From: Dryomyza anilis
Taxonomy: Eukaryota > Arthropoda > Insecta > Diptera > Dryomyzidae
Assembly (NCBI GenBank): GCA_951804985.1
Contig: OX638130.1
Span: 3,748,501-3,812,500, forward strand
DNA length: 64,000 nt
Direction: 5' to 3'
Shown piece by piece: positions 1 through 11,995 of this stretch. Position 1 is the stretch's first letter. The number at the start of each line of letters is the position of its first letter. The position numbers and the translations under genes were made by a program. Below the pieces are notes generated by a model, which saw only the letters and a program-made list of their open reading frames with translations, was not told the origin of the DNA and did not search any database.

Positions 1-1240
1 TTTTGTGATATCCTTTTCTAAGTTGACTTCACTTTAATTTACTATAACTACACGATTCTCTATATCACTTTATAATGAACCTTCATTTTGTTGCACACTT
101 GTAATAAATTTCCTAAGTAGTTAATTATTTAGAATGCATCTTTTTTTATAACTTTATTTGTAAACCGAAATTGTCTTTACATTTTAATAATGCTTCTTTA
201 TGGTTACTTCTTTATGACAAAAATTATAAAAAAGCATGAATAATGCTGGTAGTCACTCATTACCCACTACTGTCTGTGTTCCTTTCTTAACATTCAACCA
301 ATAATTGATGATATTAAAAAATACTCAAGCACCATGTAGTGGTCATATATGTTAATATATGTGGTCGATCCATTGAAATTCATTACAACGATGAGCACTT
401 AATGACCAAAATGCATAAAACTTTTATATACGATATATAGTAATTTGATAATAGTTCTGAAAACTGCCAGACCATAGAAAAGTCTCATAAAAATGACTTC
501 ATGCCACTCTTAACATAATATATAAAAAATAAATAAATACCATATGTAAGTTCCAAGTTGAATATGTGTTTGTTTTCTTACTATCGATTTGCATAAATTA
601 ATTTTCATTTCATTTAACATCGCATGTAGACCAGCGAGTCTGGTCACAAAAACTTGTATAAAATTCGATAAAACCACGTGTAGGAACCCTGTTCAAAAGC
701 ACTCCGGGGAGATATTAATCTACTTTTAGTGCGCCGCATTGCACTGCAAAACGTTAACGTTATTTTAACGTAAAGTTTCAGCTGTTAACTGTTCGACTGA
801 CTGACTGCGCGAATGACTGACTGACTGTCAGATGAACTGACAAACATGCAATGTTTGAATATATTTAAAAAAAAAATACTAACAGAGGGCACTTTGGATT
901 CTTAAAAACCCAAATTCAATATAATGACATTCAACGCCTGATCTAAATGTCAAAAAGTACCATATGAAGTTCAATTATTTTTTTTTTGTCATTATGACTT
1001 TTGCGTGTCACAAAAATGTAACCAAATTGTGAAAATTTTCAATTATTAATCATATTAATCAGGTGATTTTTATCACTTTCACATTTGAGTAGGTGGTGGT
1101 TGTGTTTTGGCTCGTTTCAAGGTGCGTTCAGGACATTGACAGCAGTCAGTTACAGTTACAGTTAACTGTAACGTACGTTACATTAACTATGTTGACTATT
1201 AATTAATGCAACGTGACTTTGATGTGTGACATGATTAATT
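1..1240. other. AT-rich non-coding DNA, no gene seen
   Basis: I see no supportable coding region. The stretch holds short self-complementary words such as GTTAACGTTATTTTAACG near 752-770 and a CAGTTACAGTTAACTGTAACG segment near 1150-1172. The words ACATCGCATGTAGACCAG near 618-636 recur at about 4679-4696, beyond the Helitron insertion, so this flank and the sequence after 4581 share a repeat. Confidence 0.6.
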
Positions 1241-1449
1241 AACGTAATACATTGAATTTCGTTGAATCATTTCGAGTATTTGTGTCGTACGTTAATACGC
1301 AAATATGAGCCATACTTTTGGAAATTGGAAAAACTGGGCAAAGGGCAGCATATGTTAGGATATATGATATTTTATAGTTCCTCAGACAAAATTTTTGGTA
1401 GTTTCGACCATATTTCCGGCAAACACACAGATAAATGTAATACTTTGGG

Positions 1450-2385
1450 AAATGTATAGCAGGTTGTAAAATTTTGTGGAATTTTAATGGTAGATTCACG
1501 GCATATTTTTGGAACGGACAGAAAACAGGCAGCATGTGATACAAACTCCGCCTTTGTCTGTTTGAAATATGTCGAAAAAAGATTTTTAAACTGTCTAGAC
1601 CTTATCAACATTTTTTTTTTGGGGACCCGAGTCAAAAGTGTATAGCAGGTTGTAAGATTTTGTGAAATTTTAATGGCTGATTCATGACATATTTTGAGGA
1701 AACAAACAGCTTGTGATACAAACTCCGGATTTGTCTGTTTGAAATATTTCATATAAATGTTTCTAAACTGCTTCGACCCTGCCAATAATTTTGGTCTGGG
1801 GGAAGCTCTTTGCAATGTGCCCATTCCCAAAATATTCCGTAAATCTGCCATTAAAATTCCACAACATTTTACAACCTGCATCCCACAATATTCCATTTAT
1901 CTGTGAGTTTGCCGGAAATATGACAGAAATATTCCTGAAAAATGCTAGAAATTTTGGTTGGGGCAGTTTGTCAAATTTTTTTGGAGTTTTAATGGAAAAT
2001 TCAGGGCATATTTTGGGTACGTGCAGAAAACAGATAGATTGTGATACAGTGTCCGACTTTGTCTTTTTGAAATATGTCGAAAAAAGGTTTCTAAACTGAT
2101 ATTCACTTTCCAAAATTCTTCATTAATCTGTGTTTTTGCCGAAAATATTCCTGAAAAACACCAGAAATTTGAATTCGGGATGGCGTATTATTAAAGTTTT
2201 TGGATTTTTAATGGCCTATTTCCTTTATATTTTGGGAACGGGCAGAAAATAGACAGCTTTTGATACAAACAACGCCTAAAATACACCGAGACAACATTTC
2301 TGGCATTTTTCAGGATTATTTCCGTCACATTTTCGGCAAACACACAGATTAATTGAAGATTGTGGAATGCGTGTGACAGATTTTC
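1450..2385. repeat. Degenerate direct and inverted repeat family (~180-220 bp units)
   Basis: The words GTATAGCAGGTTGTAA occur at 1454 and again at 1640 (186 bp apart). Each is followed by a shared tail ending in ACAAACTCCG, TTTGTCTGTTTGAAATAT and a TTTCTAAACTG-like end. Further diverged tails lie near 2040 and 2260. Between 1800 and 1920 the same head is present in inverted form (AAAATTCCACAACATTTTACAACCTG split over 1853-1880), so the array mixes both orientations. The small open frames here repeat the same peptides in both directions and are read as repeat shadows. The family resumes at 4590, just after a Helitron. It is not recognised as a named element. Confidence 0.6.
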
Positions 2386-2446
2386 AAATCCTATCCTATT
2401 AATATAATAAATCTGAATGTTGGTTTGTTGGTTTGTCCTTTTGTTT

Positions 2447-3005
2447 GTTTGTTCCACTTCTCCGTCTAAACGGCTGATCCGATTTACTTGAAATTTTTAC
2501 AACAGATGCGGCATGGTCTGGAAGGAATGATAGGCTATATATGGGCGGGATTGGACAAAGGGGCGTGGCACCTCCCATACAACCTAAACTTTTAATATGA
2601 TATAACTCGGCACTTTCACCAGCTACGAACATGAAACAAAAAACTCAAATACAAAAAAAAATGTTTAAAGCAAAAAAGCAAAAGCACAAAACAAACAAAA
2701 GTAAAAATACAAAAACAAAAGCAATCACGTTTGTTCCGCTTCTCCGTCTAAACGGCTGATCCGATTGTCTTGAACTTTTTACCACTGATGCGGTATGGTC
2801 TGGAAGGAATAATAGGCTATATATGGGCGGTATTGGACAAAGAGGCGTGGCACCTCCCATACAACCTAAACTTTCAATACGATATAACTCGGCACTTTCA
2901 CCAGCTACTAACATGAAACAGAAAACTCAAATACAAAAAAAAAAAATTAAAAACAAAAAAGCAAAAGCACAAAAGCAAAAATACAAAAACACAATCACAT
3001 AAAAC
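2447..3005 (+). repeat. Tandem duplication of the Helitron core (282-bp unit)
   Basis: Two copies run 2447-2728 and 2729-3005. Both carry GTTTGTTCC, CTTCTCCGTCTAAACGG, CTGATCCGATT, GGCTATATATGGGCGG, GGCGTGGCACCTCCCATAC and AACTCGGCACTTTCACC, followed by an A-rich CAAAAGCACAAAA tail. The other Helitron copies have only one core, so the duplication arose inside copy 1. Confidence 0.85.
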
Positions 3006-3054
3006 CACAATCCAAACTTAATGAAAAACAAAAAAAGGAAAGAAAAAGAAAAAC

Positions 3055-4213
3055 AAACTTACCACACTAAAACTAACCAAACTAGAACTCACCATATTAA
3101 AATTCACCCTTAAATTCACCACACTAAAACCCACCACACTATAATTCACCACACTAAAACTCACCACACTAAAATTCACCACACCAAAACTCACCACACT
3201 TACACTCACCACACCAAAACTCACCACACTAAAACTCACTACACTTAAACTCACCACACTAAAACTCACCACACAAAAATTCAACACACTAAAATTCACC
3301 ACACTAAAACCCACCACACTAAAGTTTTACCTCACTAAAACTCACCACACTAAAATTCACCACACTAAAACTCACCACATTAAAATTTCACCACATTAAA
3401 ACTCACCACACTAAAACTCACTACACTCAAATGTCGCCACACTAAAAATCACCGCACTTAAACTCACTGCACTAAAATTCACCACACTAACACTCACCAC
3501 ACTTAAACTCACCACACCAAAACTCACCACACTAAAACTCACCACACTAAAACTCACCACACAAAAATTCACTACACTAAAACTCACCACACAAAAATTC
3601 AACACACAAAAATTGACCACACTTAAACTCGCCACACTGAAATTTCACCACACTAAAACTCACCACACTAACACTCACTACACTAAAATTTCACCACATT
3701 AAAATTCACCACACTAAAACTCACCACATTAAAACTCACTACACTCAAATTTCGCCACACTAAAACTCACCACACTAAAACTCATCGCTCTAAAATTCAC
3801 CACACTAAAACCCACCACACTATAATTAACCACACTAAAACTCACCACACTAAAATTCACTACACTAAAACTCTTCACAATAAAATTCACCACATTAAAA
3901 TTCATCACACTAAAACTCATCACAATAAAATTCACCCTAAAATTCACCACACTAAAACTCGGAACACTAAAATACGCCACACTAAAACACGCCACATTAA
4001 AATTCAGCACACTAAATTCACCACAACTAAAACTCACCACACTAAAAATCACCACACTTAAACTCATTACACTAAAATTCACCAAACTAAAATTCACCAC
4101 ACTAAAACTCACCACACCAAAACTCACCACACTAAAACTCACCACTCCAAAATTCACCACACCTAAACTCACCATACCGAAACTCACCACATTAAAACCC
4201 ACCACACTAAAAC
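3055..4213 (+). repeat. 15-bp minisatellite (CACCACACTAAAACT)n inside Helitron copy 1
   Basis: This is a continuous array of about 77 units by length, with consensus CACCACACTAAAACT and variants ATTC, CTTA, CACCAA and CATTA. Because 15 bp is five codons, open frames run through it encoding VVSFS-like pentapeptides on the minus strand; they have no other protein character. The same unit in reverse complement (GTGGTGAGTTTTAGT) is in the two other Helitron copies. Confidence 0.9.
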
Positions 4214-4335
4214 TTCTACTGGGAAAAACTCTACGGGGAAGAATTCTACGGGGAAGAATTCTACCGGGACCAATTCTACCGGGATGAATTCTACGTGGAG
4301 AATTCTACGGGAAAGCGTTCTATGTGGATTTTAAG
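4214..4335 (+). repeat. Second Helitron minisatellite, GGGAAGAATTCTAC type
   Basis: Roughly seven to eight degenerate 15-bp units read ACGGGGAAGAATTCT, ACCGGGACCAATTCT and similar. The unit differs in sequence from the adjoining CACCACACTAAAACT array but keeps the 15-bp period. The matching block lies at 10505-10690 in copy 2, and a shorter trace at 31905-31960 in copy 3. Confidence 0.75.
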
Positions 4336-4589
4336 GAGAAGATTTCTACTGGAAATAATTCTGCGGAGAAGCGCAGTCTGAGAAAGAATTGTCTTTGAGA
4401 AAAGTTGTTTTGGCGGAGAATTATTATTTGGTTACCACATTTATAAAACCAATAAAAAAAACTTCAACAGCTAAGCACGGGCCCTTTATATAAATAATAA
4501 AATGTTTTTCATATTAATAAAATCGCTCCATATCTTTGAATTCAGAAAATCTTGGCACGAGTCGTGCACGGGTCCAGCTATGTTATAAT

Positions 4590-4740
4590 ATTTTTAAAAT
4601 TGATCCCCGGCATATTTTGGAAAAGAGCAGAAAACAGATAGATTTTCATCCAAACTCCGCCTTTGTATATTTGTTAACATCGCATGTAGACCAGACCAGC
4701 TCTGAACCTTCCAAAAATTGGATGTCGAAAAAATGAGCCA
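4590..4740 (+). repeat. Continuation of the split 5' repeat family
   Basis: After the Helitron end the words GGCATATTTTGGAAAAG, CAGAAAACAGATAGATT and CAAACTCCGCCTTTGT match units at 1500-1555 and 2005-2060. This shows the Helitron landed within, or next to, that repeat. ACATCGCATGTAGACCAG at 4679 repeats a word at about 618. Confidence 0.6.
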
Positions 4741-4980
4741 TGAAACAGCCATAATTTTATATTTGTATGGTTTAGTACACAGAAAAAATAATCGACGTAA
4801 ATATAGCAACCGATACTAGTTGCATTCATTTTCATCCAGCAATGAAATTCACTAATTTAATGAAAACTTTTGCTATTCTTCTGTAGACCTAAAGATACCA
4901 ACTCTACATTTGGAAAAAGTACACATTGCATTGTTAATAGTGGAAAAGGAGGACATGCGAAACACATTTTATTATTATTT

Positions 4981-5444
<464 letters not shown>

Positions 5445-6272
5445 GACATCTGCACAAATGCATTTGAAACCCACTTCAAGGCTTTTATTTAACTTCAAAA
5501 CATTTACTGTCCGCGACTCTATGCTTTAAAATCAAATGAATGTGTTGCTCACAACAACAAAGCACAAGAAGTGTCAAAAGAAAACACAAACAATACGTAG
5601 TTGTAGTGAAGAGGTGATGTGCAATAAAAATTCATATACTTAAATGAACTGCTTATGAAACCGAGTACTTGTGCATTTTACATTTTTTTCATTCATACTA
5701 TAAAGAATTTTAAGTATTATTAAAAAATAGAAAAAACAAAAGGTATAAGAACATCATATTAATCGACAGTTTTTATTTATAGACCAACATTTTTTCCCAA
5801 TTATTTAATTAAAAAAAAATATATTGATATATTGCTCTTCGACCAATGCGTTGTTTTGGACGAACAAACATTTTTTTTAACAATTTTTTTTTTACAAAAA
5901 AAATCCTTCTTGTATTTTTTATAAACACATAAATACCGACAAGAATATTACTATCGTCGAGCGCAGATTTGTTGTTGTTTACAATGTACGTCTTCTCAGT
6001 TGTTGCGCTCACTCGCTGCACTCACTGTATTTATTGCATGTTCAACGACAGTACTGTCATTTGGTTTTGTTTTTCAAAACATTGAATGATTGAAAAAAAA
6101 CGTGTTGACACTACTCGACACCAATGAAACACATACTGCAGTGAAGTTAAGTCGCTGGAGAGAATTCACTATAATACTGTAGACTGCCATTTGCAAAATG
6201 CACTTAATACTGTAGAGTGCAGTAGTGCCTTTTTTGTAAAGGGGACTTCAAATACATTTGTGCAGATGTCTA
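5445..6272. mobile_element. Foldback/MITE-like element, full copy (~830 bp)
   Basis: The ends are inverted: AGACATCTGCACAAATGCAT and a following TTGAAACCCACTTCAAG at 5447-5484 match, in reverse, GACTTCAAATACATTTGTGC with AGATGTCTA at 6243-6272. No transposase frame is present. The interior (5825-6075) returns inverted at 11640-11900, and the left terminus (5445-5690) returns inverted at 13085-13305, which together form an interrupted second copy. The transposon superfamily is not recognised. Both ends sit near TAATAGGGTAAATTT-type words (6351 and 13313). Confidence 0.65.
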
Positions 6273-7580
6273 GTTGGTAGCCTTAGTAGAAATTTTAATT
6301 GGACCGATCGATCAGAACGAATATGATATGGAAATGAGCATGTCTACCCTAATAGGGTAAATTTTTACCGGGGTATTATGGTATAGTATGTTTCTTCTGG
6401 AAAATATGATATTATAATTCACTGTTAATATAAATTCAAATATTTGACAAACAAATCGGATTCATTGCAATCCACAAAACTAATTGAACTATTTGAATTA
6501 GATTTATTCTGTAATGTAAAATAGAATTCCGAAACTGGACAAAGCAAATACGAACGAATTAATATTTTAAAACGATTTCTATGGAAAATTAAAATATGTC
6601 AATATTTATTTTTTATTACATTGTTATTGCTAAACATTTTTATTTTTCAAAAATATTAAAGTTTGTCGAATTGCTTATGAAGAGACCTCAAATAAAACCT
6701 TTGAGCTGGAATCAACTTGAGACTAAAATACATATTTTCGGCTATACGTAATAAAAAACCTTAATTAAATTGTTTAAAATGTTTATTATATATTACTTAC
6801 TAACAATGCATTGTTTTCTACTAAAATAAATCATATTAAACTCAAGAAACATTTTTTTTTTGTTGAACGCAATAATAAAAGTCAAACTTAACGACTTCAA
6901 TTAAATGTATTAAAAATAATTATAATATCTTGTGTAGCAACAATAAGAGTTATAGCAACAAATATAATTTTATTAAAATTTTGCCATTACTACAGGTTAT
7001 TTTATAAATTACATATATAACAAAAAAAATAAAAATAAATAATATAAAATTCAAAATATAAAAAATTATAAAAATATATATAAAATATAGTCAAAAATAA
7101 TTATTATATCAAATAATGACTGCCGGTTATTAACGTGTGAAGCAAAATTTAATATTAAAGTGTCTAAAACGACAAACACTTGGCTAATAGCAATTATTTG
7201 GTTTACTAACAATTGTCGAATTTTAACGACGTTTTATTTTCCATTTGTCTGAAGTCTGATATAATAGCATTTTTTAGTGTTTTTTTTTGTTCAACTATTT
7301 TAATGCGATTTACTTTGAAATCTACGTTCTTCGACTTTGAAACACACTACAAGAGACATTAATACCAAGTGCTCAAAGTTAACTGGTTAGAGTTCAATAT
7401 GAACTACAATTGAAACCTTAAAAAAATATTACACAAAAAATATGAATTAATAAATTTTCATATTTTTTATGTAATTTCATATAGAAAATGTTATTTGAAG
7501 AAAACAACACAGAAAATAGATTTTTAAAACCTTTAAAAACCTTCTAAAACTTAAAATGCTTGAATTATATATAAAAAAAA
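6273..7580. other. AT-rich non-coding DNA
   Basis: CTTAGTAGAAATTTTA near 6281 resembles the terminus of the CCCTAGTAGAAATTT MITE found at 11996 and 32692 and may be a relic of it. Otherwise the region is strongly AT-rich, with no gene or array that I can support. Confidence 0.5.
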
Positions 7581-8952
7581 TATAATTCAAGCTCTTTTTT
7601 TGTAAATTCTTAGTGTAGTTATTATAGAAAAAATATTATTTACTGCATTAGTCATTAATGGCAGCTCTCCGGCTCTGGTCTGGTCAAACATTTGGCTACA
7701 AATAATTAATTTTTCATTATTTCCATCTTTCGAGCACCAGACACACACAGAGCACAGCGCGCCCACAGGAAGCCCTTTACCAACCCCAATACAGCCACTA
7801 CCACTTTTTAGCGTTTTCTTAAACTTTACAACAGCAGCACGGCAACAATTGCAACCGTAAAAAAATACTAAATCCACACAAAAAACACGCGTCGAGTCCT
7901 TTTTTTCCTTTCAACTTATGTTACTCGAACTCTAAATAAATTTTCGTTTGGCTTTTGTTGCTATTGTAATTGTTGTTATTTTTTCATTATTAAAAAAGTA
8001 AACAACATCAAGTATACAACCAGGAAAAAAACGAAAAATAACACAATCGAACTTATTGCGGGTACTTCTTGTAAATTCGCCCCATTGTTCAATTAAACAA
8101 AGTCGTCGGGTAGTACTTTTTCTTCAAGGTTTATTTTCGTTTGTTTTTTGTAATTTTTAATAATTTTATAAAAGAAAAAAAAACACCGCTTTTTATGATT
8201 TTTTACCCTTTCGCCAGTTGCTTCCACTTTTAATCGTCTTCGATACGCTTTGAGACGGAAACGGAAACGTAAGGCAAACGTAAAAAAAAATTAAGCATAT
8301 TCACCACACTGACGCCTTGAAGTCAAGCTACAAAAAAATTCTATAAATAACATAAAAAATTGCTTTTCTTTTTTTTTTTTTGTTAATCCAGAAAAAAACG
8401 TCAAAACTCCACCAAAAACTGTAACAATTTTAACTACCAAACAAAAGGATTTTTGAATTTACATTTATTTTCTTATAACGTCTGATTATAAATTAATTTT
8501 AATATTCAATTCTTTATAGACTTCTGTAAGGAAAACATAGAAAAACATGAAAAAAAGCACAAAATACGTTTTTCTTTTACTCCCTTTTAGTAAAAGTGGC
8601 AATAAAATCGCGCTTTTTTGTTGGTATGATGTAGGACAGCAGGCGGTCCTGCTTTATAGACATTTTTTCTATAATTTGTTGTTTTAAAATTTCTTTTGGA
8701 AATCGTTATTGTAACGCGTTTGTTGTGACGACAGCTGGTATTTTAGTACGAAAATCTACTGATTGAATTATAATGAATAAATTTCTTTGCGCGAAATTTT
8801 TTGTCTTAATTAGAATTTTTGCCTTAAATATTATGATTAATTTGTAGATTTCTAAGGATATACAAATTTTGAATAAAGAGACAATTTATGGAATTTTAAA
8901 AAGTAGATTTCATTTGAAATTCTAAATTTTACATTTATCTTTCTCATAGTAT
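7581..8952. other. Non-coding DNA with a small GC-richer island
   Basis: Between about 7660 and 7870 base composition rises (for example AGCACAGCGCGCCCACAGG), but open frames are short and lack known domains. It could be part of an untranslated exon or a regulatory element; nothing in the sequence decides this. The remainder is AT-rich with A and T tracts. Confidence 0.4.
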
Positions 8953-9275
8953 AGGGTTTTTCAACAGGGACGCTATAAAAGTAGAGCGACAGGGACAGCA
9001 AACGACGCCATATTTCTTGCCGCACTTTTGACATTTCTCTTCAGTAAGGTTTGCAATTTCATGATTGAAAGGTATACGAATTCGAATTTCGATAGTAAGT
9101 TTTAATAATTTCGATAGTAAATTTTAATAATTTCGACTCGTTGTTGGCTCGTATATCTTTCCATCATGAAATGGCAAACCTTACTGAAGAGAAATGTCAA
9201 AGGAGCGTCAAGAAATATGGCGTCGTTTGCTGTCTCTGTCGCTCTACTTTTGTAGCGTCCCTGTTGAAAAACCCT
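8953..9275. mobile_element. MITE with ~100-bp terminal inverted repeats
   Basis: The left arm begins AGGGTTTTTCAACAGGGACG and continues through TAGAGCGACAGGGACAGC, AACGACGCCATATTTCTTGC and AAATGTC-type sequence to CAGTAAGGTTTGC near 9052. The right arm from about 9174 is its reverse complement with few mismatches, ending CGTCCCTGTTGAAAAACCCT at 9275. The ~120 bp between the arms holds a short duplication (AATTTCGATAGTAA twice). No coding capacity is seen. A further degenerate right end (GTAGCGCTCTTATTGAAAAACCCT) lies just outside at about 9288-9312. The superfamily is not assigned, and no clear target duplication could be read. Confidence 0.85.
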
Positions 9276-10356
9276 TGAAAAAAACTTTTGTAGCGCTCTT
9301 ATTGAAAAACCCTTTATTTAAATATAGTTTTACCAATTACTTTCTTTATACGAAACCCCCAGTCCATTCAGTATTAAATAGTCCAAGAATGTTTTTTCTC
9401 GAACAAAAATTACACGGCACAAACAAAAAATAACCGCAATCTTAGTAGGATTTTCCGATGGACTTCAAGATTCTGATCAGGACCTCGTATTCAGTTTATT
9501 CAGATTACGTCAAGTTTTTGTGTTATAACGTAAAACAAATATATGATATTTTTCGTTTTTTTCAACATATTTAGCACTTTAACTTTTTACAGATTTGAGT
9601 TTTCGATCTAATTTGTTTTGTATTCCATTGAGAATTGGTATTAAATACTTCTAAAAATGTTTTCACTCGAACGAAAATTTTTGTCTGTAAATAAAATTTA
9701 TTTAAGCACAAAAATGTTGTTCATAAAAAAAAAAGTTCGTACAAAAAGATATTTTCGATGGCTAAATGTTTCGAAATAAAAGTTTTAAAGCAATGTATAA
9801 ATGGAATAATGCGATATTTAATAACTATTGGTCATATAATGGTATTATTTGTGGATTTTATCATAATTTAGAAATGATTTATCTGCTTTAAAATGCATGA
9901 TATCTTTTTAAAACATAAAGATATCATTTTTAATTATTTATTTACATATTCTGACCTTGAACTCTATAATATTTTTCTATTGAAATGACCAACTTGTTAA
10001 CAAATTTTGAATTAACCCAAAGACCTTTGCAAAATTTGTTCTGATTTTCTTGAGTTCTTAAAACTAAACTTTTATTCAAAATTTTAAATCGAAAAAAAAA
10101 AAGTTTTGTTATGGATATAAATTTTATTCAAGTATAAAACTTAAGTTAGTGAAAAATACTTCATTGCAAATATTATATCCGATGGTTAAATTAAAAAAAA
10201 AAGTTTTTAAAAGAATGTATTTTGTTTGAATAATTGCTTATTTAACAACTTTTTTTTTAAATCGTGGGAAAAGTCGATGATTAAATATTTAAAAAAAGTA
10301 CTTTTAAAACTATGTATTTAATAGTAATTATTGAACATATAACAAATATTTATTAA
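9276..10356. repeat. AT-rich DNA with degenerate direct repeats
   Basis: CGATGGCTAAATG, CGATGGTTAAATT and CGATGATTAAATA near 9757, 10180 and 10275 each lead into AAGTTTTAAA-like sequence followed by AATGTAT and a TTTAATAACTATTG-like end, which suggests three diverged units. Another pair, TATTAAATA with AATGTTTT and CTCGAAC, occurs near 9372 and 9640. No gene is seen. Confidence 0.45.
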
Positions 10357-10504
10357 CTAGCTGGACCCGTGCACGACTCGTGCCAAGATTTTGTAAATTA
10401 AAAGATATGGAGCGATTTTGGAGCGCTATGGAAGTTTTTTATTGGTTTTATAAATGTAGTAACCAAATAATAAATCTCCGCCAATACAACTTTTCTCAAA
10501 GACA

Positions 10505-10690
10505 ATTTTTTCTCAGACTGCCCCGTAAAATTCTTCCCCATAGAACGCTTTCCCATAGAATTCTTCCCGGTAGAAATCTTCCCGTAGAACTCATTCCGGT
10601 AGAATTCTTCCCGGAAGAAATCTTCCCGTAGAACTCATCCCGGTAGAATTGTTCCCGGTAGAATTCTTTCCCGTAGAATTCTTCTCCGCA
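10505..10690 (-). repeat. GGGAAGAATTCTAC minisatellite in Helitron copy 2
   Basis: About twelve degenerate 15-bp units read CGGTAGAATTCTTCC on the plus strand, with AAATC and AACTCA variants. This is the counterpart of 4214-4335. Confidence 0.8.
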
Positions 10691-10985
10691 GAGTTTTAAT
10701 GTGGTGAGTTTCAGTGAGGTGAATTTAGGTGAGGTGGATTTTGGTGTGGTGAGTTTTAGTGTGTTAAGTTTTAGTGTGGTGAGTTTTCGTGTGGTGAGTT
10801 TTAGTGTGGTGAATTTTATTGTGGTGAGTTTCAGTGTGGTGAATTTTATTGTGGTGTGTTTTAGCGTGGTGAGTTTTATTGTGGTGAGTTTTAGTGTGGT
10901 GAGTTTTATTGTGGTGAGTTTTAGTGTGGTGAGTTTTAGTGTGGTGAGTTTTAGTGTGGTGAGTTTTAGTGTGGTGAATTTTAGT
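10691..10985 (-). repeat. GTGGTGAGTTTTAGT minisatellite in Helitron copy 2
   Basis: About twenty 15-bp units. Open frames exist on both strands (VVSFS on plus, THHTK on minus) only because the period is a multiple of three. The unit is the reverse complement of the array at 3055-4213. Confidence 0.9.
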
Positions 10986-11234
10986 TTTTTGTTTCATCTT
11001 TTTAGATTGTGTATGTGCCGAGTTATGTCGTTTTGAAAGTTTAGGTTGTATGGGATGTGCCACGCCCCTTTGTCCAATCCCGCCCATATATAGCCTATGA
11101 CACCCTCCGGACTCCATAGTATACTGGTGTAAAATTTCAGTTAAATCGGTTTAGCGGTTTAGACGTGATGCTGGAACAAACAGACAGACAGACGGACAGA
11201 CTGACAGACGGACCAAGAGTTTTATATATATAGA

Positions 11235-11450
11235 TATTATGGACAAGTATTAATAGTAAAGTATATCATAAATGTACGAATACCATTTAAATTTTCGAAA
11301 TTCTTTAAATACATTTTGAAATATTATGCCATAAACTTAGAAATGTTATTTCTATATTTTGAGTTTAAACTCCACGCCTAGTAAAATAATGTAATAGGGT
11401 CATGATATGGAACTGGTCATAGAATTTTTCCTTGTCATATTCCCTTGTTC
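11235..11450. other. AT-rich spacer
   Basis: No feature is recognised here. Confidence 0.4.
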
Positions 11451-11560
11451 TAATCCCTAGGAGATATTTTCTCGATACACCATCTAGAAATGACCGGGTT
11501 TTCTACGGGTAAACTCTATTAGAGTATAAATGAACATTGGCTTGTCATTCTTACAATAGT
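11451..11560 (+). mobile_element. Truncated, diverged copy of the CCCTAGTAG MITE
   Basis: CCCTAGGAGATATTT, GATACACCATCTAGAAATGA, CCGGGTTTTCTACGGGTAA and CTCTATTAGAG follow the same order as the left end of the intact copy at 11996 (CCCTAGTAGAAATTT, GCGCCATCGGTAAATGA, GTTGGGTAAGCCCTATTAGAG). Only about the first 100 bp survives. Confidence 0.6.
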
Positions 11561-11995
11561 GCAATTTATGTCTGACGTTTACTTATCAAACGAGTTAGGG
11601 TTTTTATTTGAAAATATAATTTTAAATGTTTTGATAAAAAAATGTGTTGACAGTACAAACAAAACCAAATGACAATACTGTCGCTAAACATGCAACGAAT
11701 ACAGTGAATGCAGCGAGTTTGTGCAGCGAGTGTGCGCAACGAGTAACGAGTGAGAAGACGAACATTGAAAACCACAAAAAAACTGCCTCTCGGCTTTCGA
11801 CGGCAATAACGTTGTTATCGGTTTATAAAAAAATACAACAAAAATTATTAAAAAAAAACGCATTTGTTGAAAAGCAAAATAAGTATATCTATTTTTTTAA
11901 ATTAAATATTGGAAAAAATATTGTTCGATAATCAAAAAGCGTTATAAATATAATATATTATATGATTTTCTTATACCTTTAGTTTTTTTTCCTAT

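Larger units (their letters stand above)
2394..4580 (+). mobile_element. Non-autonomous Helitron, copy 1 (2.19 kb, minisatellite-expanded)
   Basis: The 5' end fits the Helitron rule: a host A at 2393 followed by TCCTATTAATATAATAAA. The 3' end has the stem-loop GGCACGA-GTC-GTGCACGGG followed by TCCAGCTA and a host T at 4581; the final G of the usual CTAG is missing or mutated. Inside, in order, are a short GTTTGTCC-rich stretch, a core present twice in tandem, a 15-bp minisatellite, a second minisatellite of GGGAAGAATTCTAC type and a 3' unique part. No Rep/helicase frame is present, so it would have to be mobilised in trans. The same ends and order recur at 10357-11234 and 31874-32507. The insertion splits the repeat family at 1450-2385 and 4590-4740. 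Confidence 0.75.
10357..11234 (-). mobile_element. Non-autonomous Helitron, copy 2 (878 bp)
   Basis: Read on the minus strand it begins TCTATATATATAAAACTC after a host A and ends in a stem-loop (GGCACGA-GTC-GTGCACGGG), then TCCAGCTAG before a host T. That is the canonical A|TC...CTAG|T layout. From its 5' end it has GTCTGTCC microsatellite sequence, a single core (GGCTATATATGGGCGGG, GGCGTGGCACATCCCATAC), a 15-bp minisatellite of CACCACACTAAAACT type, the GGGAAGAATTCTAC-type minisatellite, and a 3' unique part. It has no Rep/helicase gene. It is the best-preserved member of the family here and defines the ends of the other two. Confidence 0.85.

Noticed and set aside
1239..2632. Several 65-174-residue frames with similar peptides
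   Set aside because: The same peptides appear on both strands because the repeat family has inverted units. No start context or domain is present.
3018..4205. Valine/serine/phenylalanine-rich frames, and the matching frames at 10701-11117
   Set aside because: The 15-bp minisatellite is a multiple of three and has no stops, so pentapeptide repeats appear on one or both strands. Helitron copies with different unit numbers do not keep any shared frame outside the repeat.
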